DNA from: an uncultured Bacilli bacterium
GTDB taxonomy: Bacteria > Bacillota_I > Bacilli_A > RFN20 > CAG-631
NCBI GenBank assembly: GCA_947627355.1
Contig: CANQVX010000001.1
Span: 124,001-188,000 of the forward strand
Reading direction: 5' to 3'
Length of the DNA: 64,000 bases
Numbering within the stretch: the first letter of the stretch is position 1; every line of letters begins with the position of its first letter. The notes under the pieces are model-generated. The model ran no database searches. It was not told where the DNA came from and saw only the letters and a list, made by a program, of their open reading frames with translations. Positions 40,568 to 49,786 of the stretch are shown piece by piece. A program made the translations under genes and the position numbers.

Positions 40568-43348
40568 ATGATTGAGTTAATTGACATCGAAAAAACATAT
40601 CATTCTAAAAAAGGCGTAGGTACTGCAGCCATTAAAAAAATCTCACTTAAATTTGATAATAATGGCATTGTTTTTGTTGTGGGAAAATCAGGTTGTGGCA
40701 AGTCAACATTATTAAATTTAATTGGAGCTTTAGATTCAGTTGATTATGGAAAAATTTTAATCGATGATAAATCTGTCTCAGAATTTTCTAACAAAGAAAT
40801 AACCAATTATCGCAATTATGATGTTGGTTTTGTATTTCAAGAATATAATTTATTTGAAAATTTTTCAGTTTATAAAAATATTGAATTAGCATTGGATTTA
40901 CAAAGTGAAACTGATAAAGAAAATAAAATCAAACAAGTTTTACATAGTGTAGAACTTGATAACTATGAAGATAGAATTGTAAATGAATTATCCGGCGGTC
41001 AAAAACAAAGGGTGGCTATCGCTAGAGCCTTAGTAAAAGATGCAAAAGTTATCTTATGTGATGAACCTACTGGTTCACTAGATTCTGAAACCGGAAAAAC
41101 AATATTTGAATTGCTACAAAAAATAAGCAAAGATACATTGGTGATTGTTGTAACACACGATGTTGAATCGGCTTATAAATTTGGCGACCGAGTTATTTCG
41201 TTAAAAGATGGCGAAGTTATAAAAGACGAAACATTAAAATCTATCGATAAAAACGGCAAAAAAGAATTCCAATATAACAAGAAAGAAACAAAATTAAATG
41301 CATCACTTATTAAAACTGAAGCAAAGATGGGATTCTCTTATTTAAAGCAAAGACCAATTAGACTTGGCTTTACAATCTTTTTATCTATCTTGTGTTTATT
41401 AGTTATTGCTTGTTCGTCATTAATTAATAACGTTAAAACGGATGATTTATTAGTTGATTCAATGATCGCATACAATACACGCTATATTCCAATTTCAAAA
41501 TCTTTATACTTTAGTTTTGATAACGTTAATAGTAAAGTTAATTTTGAAGATAAAGATGTTGAAAATATAAAAAACAATCTGAATCCAAAAAGAATTGATA
41601 AATTATATGGACGCTATTTTAAATTATACGATAACTTTTTAGAAACATCGGTGCCATATTCTGCATACTTTTCTGAACATTATTATAATAATTATTGGTG
41701 TGAGATAGATGAAGATTTTATAAAAGATTATCACTTATCTTATGTTGGAAAATTACCTTCAAATGATAACGAAATAATGATTAGCAAATATGAAGCCGAA
41801 CAATTTCAATATCGTGGTTATAAATATAATGATTATTCAGCAGAAGTTAAAAATATTAACGATATGATTGGCTGCTTTGTTAATCTTTCTTCATATTTTG
41901 AACCATTTAAGATTGTTGGAATTGTTGACACAGGTTTAGATGAAAAAAGATACTCTAGTTTAAAAGATAAGGATTATATATATGCTCATTATAATCTTAA
42001 AAATGAATTTGATGAAATGCTTAATAAAGGTAATTTACACACAGCTATCTTTTTTAAAAAAGGGTTCTTTAACGCTAATTTTGATTATCTTTCAGATTTG
42101 ATGGTAGAGTCAGATAGATATACTGAACTACTTTTTGAAAGCAACCCCGCAGAACAACAAGAAAGTTATTTATGTAAATCTGTTTCGTCATTTTTACCAG
42201 ATCCATCATTAATCTATACTTCTGGTGATAAAGTAATCACAAGTTTAAAAGACAACGAATTAATCGTTCCTTTCCTCACAATATGCGGTGATGAATATGA
42301 ATTTTTAAGAATTGTGGCCGATGCAATTACTGCTTTTGCAAATGAACACTTTGATGAAATAAGAGTTTTATTTAGACAAGTAACGCAAAAAGAACAGGCA
42401 GATGTCGATGATTACATTAGCTATATTGAACACGAAACCTTTGGGTGGAATGTTCCTGATGAAAAAGCCGATAATATTTTTCATCCGGGTATGACATGTC
42501 GTTATTTTGAACTTCAAAATATTAAAAATGCTATAGAAAATGGTGTTATTGATTTTACCAAATATCAAAATAATGTTTCTATAGATACGGGGTATAAGGA
42601 CATTGTTTTTGATTCATATAGCATTGTTGGTGTGACTTATCCAGTGCGTAAAAACACAGATGAAAAACCTTATACCTATATTAGTAAAGATTTGAAAGAA
42701 AAAATTTATGATACGCTTGATTATAAAGGCTCGCTTGTAAATACCTTAATAATTCCTGCCCCACAAAACAAAAAAGAATTAACTAAAATTTTGAATAAGG
42801 TTAATAAACGAAACGACGAAGTAAGATTAAGAAACGACAATTCGGATGTGGTCGATGTTTATTCAAACTATTCTACATATAGCTTTTCAAGCGAATTACA
42901 TTATCACATTGATAAAACGGTTTCCGACTTAGATTTTGTTGCTAAAACATATTTGAATTATATATCTATATTCCTTGTTATTATTTTGATTTTATATATA
43001 AATTACTATTATGTTGGATTAATTTTCGATAAGAAAAAAGAAATCGGCGTATTACAAGCAATGGGTGCAAGCAAGAAAAAAATCTTCACAATGTTTGCTT
43101 TTGAAGCCTTATATATTATTTTAATATTGTTTGGCATTACTTTAATTTTGTTTGGAATAGGCATTCCATTTGCTAATTATATGCTTAAGGTTTTTGATGC
43201 AGCATTAATTCCTTATTTACATTTTTCATTTATTCAAGTTGCTATTATATTAGGAATTTGTATTTTAACATTTGCTTTAGGCATTATTGTGCCAATTATA
43301 AAATTTATGAAACAAGAGCCAGTAGAATTAATAAAATATGAAGAATAG
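40568..43348 (+). CDS. Fused NBD-permease ABC transporter (MacB/FtsX type) #3
   Basis: GKSGCGKST, FQEYNL, LSGGQKQRVAIARAL, CDEPTGSLD, VVTHD. Confidence 0.9.
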   Translation: MIELIDIEKTYHSKKGVGTAAIKKISLKFDNNGIVFVVGKSGCGKSTLLNLIGALDSVDYGKILIDDKSVSEFSNKEITNYRNYDVGFVFQEYNLFENFSVYKNIELALDLQSETDKENKIKQVLHSVELDNYEDRIVNELSGGQKQRVAIARALVKDAKVILCDEPTGSLDSETGKTIFELLQKISKDTLVIVVTHDVESAYKFGDRVISLKDGEVIKDETLKSIDKNGKKEFQYNKKETKLNASLIKTEAKMGFSYLKQRPIRLGFTIFLSILCLLVIACSSLINNVKTDDLLVDSMIAYNTRYIPISKSLYFSFDNVNSKVNFEDKDVENIKNNLNPKRIDKLYGRYFKLYDNFLETSVPYSAYFSEHYYNNYWCEIDEDFIKDYHLSYVGKLPSNDNEIMISKYEAEQFQYRGYKYNDYSAEVKNINDMIGCFVNLSSYFEPFKIVGIVDTGLDEKRYSSLKDKDYIYAHYNLKNEFDEMLNKGNLHTAIFFKKGFFNANFDYLSDLMVESDRYTELLFESNPAEQQESYLCKSVSSFLPDPSLIYTSGDKVITSLKDNELIVPFLTICGDEYEFLRIVADAITAFANEHFDEIRVLFRQVTQKEQADVDDYISYIEHETFGWNVPDEKADNIFHPGMTCRYFELQNIKNAIENGVIDFTKYQNNVSIDTGYKDIVFDSYSIVGVTYPVRKNTDEKPYTYISKDLKEKIYDTLDYKGSLVNTLIIPAPQNKKELTKILNKVNKRNDEVRLRNDNSDVVDVYSNYSTYSFSSELHYHIDKTVSDLDFVAKTYLNYISIFLVIILILYINYYYVGLIFDKKKEIGVLQAMGASKKKIFTMFAFEALYIILILFGITLILFGIGIPFANYMLKVFDAALIPYLHFSFIQVAIILGICILTFALGIIVPIIKFMKQEPVELIKYEE

Positions 43349-43426
43349 ATGATTCTACCGATAAATTTTCACATCAAACAAATACAAAACATTGTTTTAT
43401 CAAATAAAAAGTGGGAGGATTTAATT

Positions 43427-45037
43427 ATGAAAAGCAAAAAAATTATTTTAAAAACATCGTTTTTCTTAATTGGAAGTTTACTACTTGTTAGCACTTCTAG
43501 CTACCATGATGTATTTGCGGCCGGGAGCATTAGTCCAAGCCCAGATAGTTCCATTGTAAAAATTAAAGATGGCGTGGGATATTCTTATGACTTTATGTCA
43601 AGTGTCTATTTTGATCCAATCAAAATTAAAACAGAAGCCCCAATCTTAGATGAAACTTGGCATAGCAATTTAATATCTACTAAAGACAATTTTATATACG
43701 AAAGAGAAAAAAGCTATGAGGCTTCAAAAAGAGTTGTAGTTAAAGCATCTGGTTTTACATATGAAGATCTGTTGTCAAATTATCAAAAAAGTATTAATGG
43801 TTTATCATCCGATTTACTTCCTAAATATTATCAAAACGATGAGGGTGCTTTTTTTGAAAAAATGAGTTTCCCTACAACAAATAGTCATTATTGGTATTAT
43901 TATAGTATAGATTGTATAAATAATAGTTATCATATCCCTTATAATGAAGACAATTATGCCGATTTAATCGACAATTTGCATCCTCGTTACAAAAATAATC
44001 TTGAAAAAGTTTTTTCGGGAAGCATGAGCTTTAATGATTTTTTTGACATCTATGGTACTCATTTTATTTGTGAAGCAGAATATGGTGGTAAATTTGAAAT
44101 TTGTTTTTGCATTACAACTAACTTTTTTGATATTAACGATGCTAAAAAAGAATTTTTTGATTCTAAATTTGAAGAAATAGCCAACGCAATTGAAAATCAA
44201 GAAGTTTACTTAGAAGAAAAAGAAACAATATATGACAGAGATTATTTTAATTTTAATAAGTTTTTAGGAATAGATAACGAAACCGAAAACATTTTCTGCA
44301 ACTTAACAACAATTGGTGGCGTGGATAATGGTGTGACAAGATCAATTAGCGATGCCGATATGTTTTTTAGTTCATGGGATTATAGTGTTGCCAAAAAACC
44401 ATCAGCAGTTAGAGTTACCGATGACGGATTAATTCCTTTGTGGAAATTGATTCCAAATAATTATACGCAAGCTCAAAAAGAACAATTCAAAGCCGCTTTT
44501 GATAAATATTACAATACAAAAGCAAGTTCTGTGGATTTATATGATGAAAATTCATTTAAATATGGTGGCAACAATGCAACTTTTACTTTTGATTTACGTT
44601 CCGATACAATAACAGTTACTGACGCTGGAAGATGGAAAAATAAACATGATGTTTTAAATTTAAAAGATGTTTTGTATAAAGCATCTGGATATAATGTCGA
44701 TGTATTTATGAAAAATGGATTTACAACTTTTGATGTTATCTATACTGCTGATATGAAAGAAATAGATCATGAATATCAACATATTTTTATATACAAGAAT
44801 GAATTAAATTTAGGAAATGATTCAAACCTTATTACTTCGTGTAGATTTGAATTAAATGGAGGCAATAAACAAACATCTTTTGCCGAAACATCTATAACAT
44901 TTAATGATTTGAACCTTAATAAATTAATAGATGATAACTTACTTGTCTTTAGATATACAGCATCCGGTTCAAATGATGACGATTGGCAAAACAAAAACGC
45001 AAAAATCAGTTTGATTTTAAGGAAGGCATCAGTATGA
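43427..45037 (+). CDS. Secreted MACPF-domain protein (MACPF2)
   Basis: Signal peptide (KTSFFLIGSLLLVSTSSYHDVFA); exact MACPF signature YGTHFICEAEYGG; start after GTGGGAGGATT RBS; stop overlaps the next gene (ATGA). Confidence 0.88.
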   Translation: MKSKKIILKTSFFLIGSLLLVSTSSYHDVFAAGSISPSPDSSIVKIKDGVGYSYDFMSSVYFDPIKIKTEAPILDETWHSNLISTKDNFIYEREKSYEASKRVVVKASGFTYEDLLSNYQKSINGLSSDLLPKYYQNDEGAFFEKMSFPTTNSHYWYYYSIDCINNSYHIPYNEDNYADLIDNLHPRYKNNLEKVFSGSMSFNDFFDIYGTHFICEAEYGGKFEICFCITTNFFDINDAKKEFFDSKFEEIANAIENQEVYLEEKETIYDRDYFNFNKFLGIDNETENIFCNLTTIGGVDNGVTRSISDADMFFSSWDYSVAKKPSAVRVTDDGLIPLWKLIPNNYTQAQKEQFKAAFDKYYNTKASSVDLYDENSFKYGGNNATFTFDLRSDTITVTDAGRWKNKHDVLNLKDVLYKASGYNVDVFMKNGFTTFDVIYTADMKEIDHEYQHIFIYKNELNLGNDSNLITSCRFELNGGNKQTSFAETSITFNDLNLNKLIDDNLLVFRYTASGSNDDDWQNKNAKISLILRKASV

Positions 45038-47856
45038 TTGAATTAATAAACATTGATAAAGTTTACAAACAAAAAAAGGATAGTTATGTTACAGCCTTAA
45101 AACAAGTATCATTAAAATTTGATGATACTGGCTTAGTTTTTGTTGTGGGCGAAAAAGAAACCGGAAAATCAACATTATTAAATCTAATTGGTTCTTTAGA
45201 TTCTTTTAATTCAGGTGATATTTTAATCAATAACAAATCAATTACTAAATTTAGAAAAAAAGAAATACGTAATTATCGTAAATATGATGTTGGTTTCATA
45301 TATGATGAAAATAATTTATTTGATAACTATACAGTTTATAAAAACATTGAATTAGTTCTTGATTTACAAAACGCAAGTGATAAAGAAAATAAAATAAAAC
45401 AAATATTAAACGATTTAGAACTAAATGGCATTGAAAATAAATATCCTTATGAATTATCAAATGAACAAAAACAAAAAGTAGCTTTGGCTAAAGTATTAAT
45501 CAAAAATCCAAAAGTAATTCTTTGTGATGAATCAACAAAATATTTAAATAATAAAAACGAACAAGAATATTTAGAATTGTTACAAAAAATAAGTAAAAAC
45601 ATATTAGTGATTGTTACAACTAATAATAACGAACTAGCTACCAGTTATGGAAACCGAGTAATCGGATTAAAAGATGGCGAAGTCATTAGTGATGAAACAT
45701 TAAAAACCATCGATAAAAACGATAAAAAAGAATTTATGTATGATAAAGCAAAAACAAAACCAAACACTTCAATAATGAAAACAAAAACTAAAATAAGTTT
45801 TTCTCTATTTAAGAAAAATCCTATTAGATTATTATTTGCATGTCTGTTTTCAATTTTATGTTTAGTTTCTATTGCTTTAAATCTAATGACAAACAGTTTA
45901 GATATGCCTAAATTACTTATTGAAACAGCGTTAGATAATGATGTTAGCTTACTACCAATAGAAAAAACTATAGAAGTTCCTAATAAAGCCGACCATCAAT
46001 TAATTCAACTTTTAGATAGTGATATATCTTTGATTGAATCTAATATTAACGCTAATAGAATTGATAAATTATATAGAGGATTTTTTGACCTATCTGATTG
46101 TTTTGGTATGGATTCAACAAAAGCAGTAGCTTCTATGACAAATAACGCTATAGATTATTATAATTTACCTTCATTTTTACCTTATTGGTGTGAAATAGAT
46201 AAAGATTTTGTAAATGATTATCAATTAACTTATATTGGAAGACTTCCAACAAATAATAACGAAGTTATGATTACAAATTATGAAGCAGAACGTTTTAAAC
46301 GTTTCACTTATAAATACAATGGTACAACAGAACTTATCGATTCTACCGACAGTTTATTAAATAAGAAATTGCAACTCAACAAAAACATGGAACCTTTTAC
46401 AATTGTTGGTATTCTTGATACTAAATTAAATAACGAAAGATATGAAATTTTAAAAACTACACCTGATAACGAAGATCCATTTAGGTGCACCGTTGTTGGT
46501 AGTGAAATCGAGGAGATCTTAAGACATGGTAATTTACATCACACTCTTTATCTCAACAAAGGATTCTATCAAGAAAATGTTGACACAATAGTTACTTATA
46601 TTGTTGGAGCAAAAACAAAAGCAACAATTTCTACAACAATAACTAGCATTCGCTATGGCAAGATGGACATCATAAAAACTAATTATGGTTTTGTATCTAC
46701 TTTCCCTGATGCCTCGCTTATTTATACAAAAAACAATAGACAAATAACATCTTTAGGTGAAAAAGAAATGTTAGTTCCGTTTGATTTTCTTGAAGCTTTT
46801 TCTACTGATTTATGGGATTATTCATTTAGTTCATATTTTCGTAGTGATGTTATAACAAGCATCGAAGATTATGCAAAAGTTCATTTTGATGAAATCAAAG
46901 ATAAGTTCTTAGAAGCGTTCAAACACAATGATCCTGAAGCAACAACTTATGAAGATTACGCAAACTATATCTTTGAAAAAACATATGGAATGAACAATTC
47001 AAGTGTTGATGCCGATAATTATTTCCATCCTGGTATGACATCAGAACATTTTGAAAGAGAAATATTACAACAAAGACTTGATGATGACACAATAAATTTA
47101 GATAAATTACCTACTTTTACGATTAAAACATCTGCTAGTAATGATGTTTATGAATCATATAAAGCGGTTGGAATTATTTATTATCCTACCACTGACCGCA
47201 ACTCTCCTAATGATGTTATTGTTAACAAAAATTTGATATACAAAATCTTTGATACCATGGATTATGATGCTTCAATTGTTGATAGCCTCATAATCCCTGC
47301 CACAAAAAATTATAAAGATTTTAAAAATCAATTGGATTCTATTAATAATTTAGAAGTAATTGTTAATAACAAAGATAAAATTACATATGAAACTAACAAC
47401 GAGTTTTATTACACTGTTGAAACGGCATTTGATGTTACAATAGATATTAGAAGCAACTTCTTTATTTTCGTTTCGGTTGTTCTAGGAATTCTTTCAATTG
47501 CTGCAATTAGTTATTATCTACTTGGAATATTTAAAAGTAAGAAAAAACAATTTGCTATGTTAGAAACATTAGGATTAAGTAAAGCAAGCATCATATCAAC
47601 GTTTATCTTCGAATACTTATTTATGTTCTTGCTTATAAGTATAATTGCTGCTCCTATAGGCGCATTATTGGTTTCATTAATTAACCCAATGGTTGTAAAA
47701 TCAACGTTTTTACCGATAGAATTATATAATTATACTATTAGTCAAGCATTTATTGTTGTTTTTGTTGCATTAGGTTTAATTACATTAGGATTTATAACTC
47801 CAATAATATATTTTCTTAAAACTAAACCAATTTTAAATAAACATCTAGCAAAATAA
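45034..47856 (+). CDS. Fused NBD-permease ABC protein #4 with degenerate NBD
   Basis: Same topology, but GEKETGKST, IYDENNL (Q-loop Q lost), LSNEQKQKVALAK (signature altered), CDESTKYLN (D-loop altered), VTTNN (H-loop His lost). Confidence 0.85.
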   Translation: MIELINIDKVYKQKKDSYVTALKQVSLKFDDTGLVFVVGEKETGKSTLLNLIGSLDSFNSGDILINNKSITKFRKKEIRNYRKYDVGFIYDENNLFDNYTVYKNIELVLDLQNASDKENKIKQILNDLELNGIENKYPYELSNEQKQKVALAKVLIKNPKVILCDESTKYLNNKNEQEYLELLQKISKNILVIVTTNNNELATSYGNRVIGLKDGEVISDETLKTIDKNDKKEFMYDKAKTKPNTSIMKTKTKISFSLFKKNPIRLLFACLFSILCLVSIALNLMTNSLDMPKLLIETALDNDVSLLPIEKTIEVPNKADHQLIQLLDSDISLIESNINANRIDKLYRGFFDLSDCFGMDSTKAVASMTNNAIDYYNLPSFLPYWCEIDKDFVNDYQLTYIGRLPTNNNEVMITNYEAERFKRFTYKYNGTTELIDSTDSLLNKKLQLNKNMEPFTIVGILDTKLNNERYEILKTTPDNEDPFRCTVVGSEIEEILRHGNLHHTLYLNKGFYQENVDTIVTYIVGAKTKATISTTITSIRYGKMDIIKTNYGFVSTFPDASLIYTKNNRQITSLGEKEMLVPFDFLEAFSTDLWDYSFSSYFRSDVITSIEDYAKVHFDEIKDKFLEAFKHNDPEATTYEDYANYIFEKTYGMNNSSVDADNYFHPGMTSEHFEREILQQRLDDDTINLDKLPTFTIKTSASNDVYESYKAVGIIYYPTTDRNSPNDVIVNKNLIYKIFDTMDYDASIVDSLIIPATKNYKDFKNQLDSINNLEVIVNNKDKITYETNNEFYYTVETAFDVTIDIRSNFFIFVSVVLGILSIAAISYYLLGIFKSKKKQFAMLETLGLSKASIISTFIFEYLFMFLLISIIAAPIGALLVSLINPMVVKSTFLPIELYNYTISQAFIVVFVALGLITLGFITPIIYFLKTKPILNKHLAK

Positions 47857-47891
47857 CTTCCTGTGTTTCATATAATATACTGGTGATTTAA

Positions 47892-49175
47892 ATGAAATTT
47901 TATTTTATCGGTATCAAAGGAACTGGAATGTCAGCTTTAGCATGCTTTCTTAAAGATTTAGGTCATGATGTTAAAGGTTGTGATGTAAATCGTTATATAT
48001 TCAGTCAAGATAATTTAGATAATCACAATATAATTTATGAAGATATTAATAATTATAATTATCAAGGATATGATTATGTTATCCTTGGTAACGCTTTTAA
48101 AACACCCAAAATACTAGAAAAATTAAAAAAAGATAATAAAACTATTTTAACTTATCAAGAAGTTATTAAAGAAATTGTTAATAACAATCATTCGATTGCA
48201 ATCTGTGGAACACACGGAAAAACAACCACATCACATATGATAAACACAATCTTAGATAACAATGATTGTTCTTGTATCATAGGTGATGGCTATGGAATAG
48301 CAAAAAAACAAGCTAAGCATTTTATTTTTGAAGCTTGTGAATATCAAGATAACTTTTTAAATTATAATCCTGATATTATTGTTTTAACTAATGTCGATTT
48401 TGATCATGTTGATTATTTTAAAAATCAAGAACAATATAACCAAAGTTTCATAAACTTTTTAAATCAAGCAAAAGACTTCATAATATTAAATAATGACGAT
48501 AGAAACAGTGTTTTAATAAAAAATAAGATAACTAAAAAGATTTATAGTTATGGTATAAATAATGCAAGTGATGTAATGGCTTATAATGTTATCTATGATA
48601 CAACAGGTGTAACATTTTCGATCAAATATAAAGATAATAATTATGAAAATCTACATTTAAACATTTATGGAAAACATTTATTTTATGATGCATTAGCTAC
48701 TATAAGTTTAGGTTTAATCTTAAATGAATCAATAGAAAACATAATAGAAAGATTAAATAATTTTAAACCAGCTAAAAGAAGATTTAATATATACCAAAAA
48801 CATAACAATGTTATCGTAGATGACTATGGTCATCATCCAAAAGAAATAAATCTAACAATCCAATCAATAAAGCAAAAATTTCCGGCAAAATCATTGATAA
48901 TTGTATTCTTTCCAGATAGAAGTAGTAGAATAGAATACTTCTTTAATGAATATATAGAAGTATTTAAAAAAGCAACCAAAACATATATCATTCCATTTAT
49001 AAATCTTCAAAAAGAAAGTATAGAAGAAAAACTTCTTCAATCATTTTGTAAACACCAAAGCATTACTATCTATGATGATTTTATTTATAATCATTCATAT
49101 GATAATACTGTTTTCTTATTTACAGGATCTAAAGACACAAAGAAATATATTCAAAGATTATTAGAAAACATTTAA
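47892..49175 (+). CDS. murC: UDP-N-acetylmuramate--L-alanine ligase-like Mur ligase
   Basis: FIGIKGTGMSALACFLKDLGHDVKGCD, CGTHGKTTTSHM, NVDFDHVDYF, VDDYGHHPKEI. Confidence 0.9.
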   Translation: MKFYFIGIKGTGMSALACFLKDLGHDVKGCDVNRYIFSQDNLDNHNIIYEDINNYNYQGYDYVILGNAFKTPKILEKLKKDNKTILTYQEVIKEIVNNNHSIAICGTHGKTTTSHMINTILDNNDCSCIIGDGYGIAKKQAKHFIFEACEYQDNFLNYNPDIIVLTNVDFDHVDYFKNQEQYNQSFINFLNQAKDFIILNNDDRNSVLIKNKITKKIYSYGINNASDVMAYNVIYDTTGVTFSIKYKDNNYENLHLNIYGKHLFYDALATISLGLILNESIENIIERLNNFKPAKRRFNIYQKHNNVIVDDYGHHPKEINLTIQSIKQKFPAKSLIIVFFPDRSSRIEYFFNEYIEVFKKATKTYIIPFINLQKESIEEKLLQSFCKHQSITIYDDFIYNHSYDNTVFLFTGSKDTKKYIQRLLENI

Positions 49176-49245
49176 TAAACAGTAAAACAAGAAGAATATA
49201 ATTTACAACAATAAATTTTCAATATTTGATTTTTATCGATAGAAT

Positions 49246-49285
49246 CGACATTATTTTAATTTTTAAAATTGATGTCGGTTTTTTT
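49246..49285 (+). terminator. Intrinsic terminator after murC
   Basis: CGACAT ... ATGTCG + GT7. Confidence 0.7.
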
Positions 49286-49330
49286 GTATATCATAATTTT
49301 AAATAACATTTAAAATATGATATAATTTTC

Positions 49331-49786
49331 TTGGTGGTTAAATTGGCTAAACAAAAAGTTTTAGTTAGTGCGTGCTTAATTGGTATGAATTGTAAATATA
49401 ATCAAAAAAACAATTTAAATCCAAGCATTGTAGATTTCTTAAAAGACAAAGAGGTAATACTTATCTGTCCAGAAGTAATGGGAGGACTTCTTATCCCAAG
49501 ACTTAAAAGTGAAATCAAAGATAACAAAGTAATTAATGAACTTGGCGATGATGTTACTAATTATTTTGAATTAGGTGCTAATAAAGCTCTAGACTTAGCC
49601 TTAAAAGAAAAAGTAACTCTAGCTATCTTAAAAGAAAAAAGTCCAAGTTGTGGTACTAAATTTAGTTATGATGGAACTTTTTCAAACAAATTAGTAAATA
49701 AGCCTGGCGTATTTACTAAAAAACTTATGGATCATTCTATTAAAATTCTTACAGAAAACGATTTCAACGGAGGAAACAAAAAATGA
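49331..49786 (+). CDS. DUF523 family protein
   Basis: KVLVSACLIGMNCKYNQKNN, LICPEVMGGLLIPR, LKEKSPSCG. Confidence 0.88.
   Translation: MVVKLAKQKVLVSACLIGMNCKYNQKNNLNPSIVDFLKDKEVILICPEVMGGLLIPRLKSEIKDNKVINELGDDVTNYFELGANKALDLALKEKVTLAILKEKSPSCGTKFSYDGTFSNKLVNKPGVFTKKLMDHSIKILTENDFNGGNKK

Noticed and set aside
33391-47856. Interpretation of the ABC genes as BceAB-type bacteriocin resistance
   Set aside because: BceA and BceB are separate polypeptides with a different permease topology; these are single-chain NBD-TM-extracytoplasmic-TM3 proteins, closer to MacB. Immunity remains only one hypothesis.
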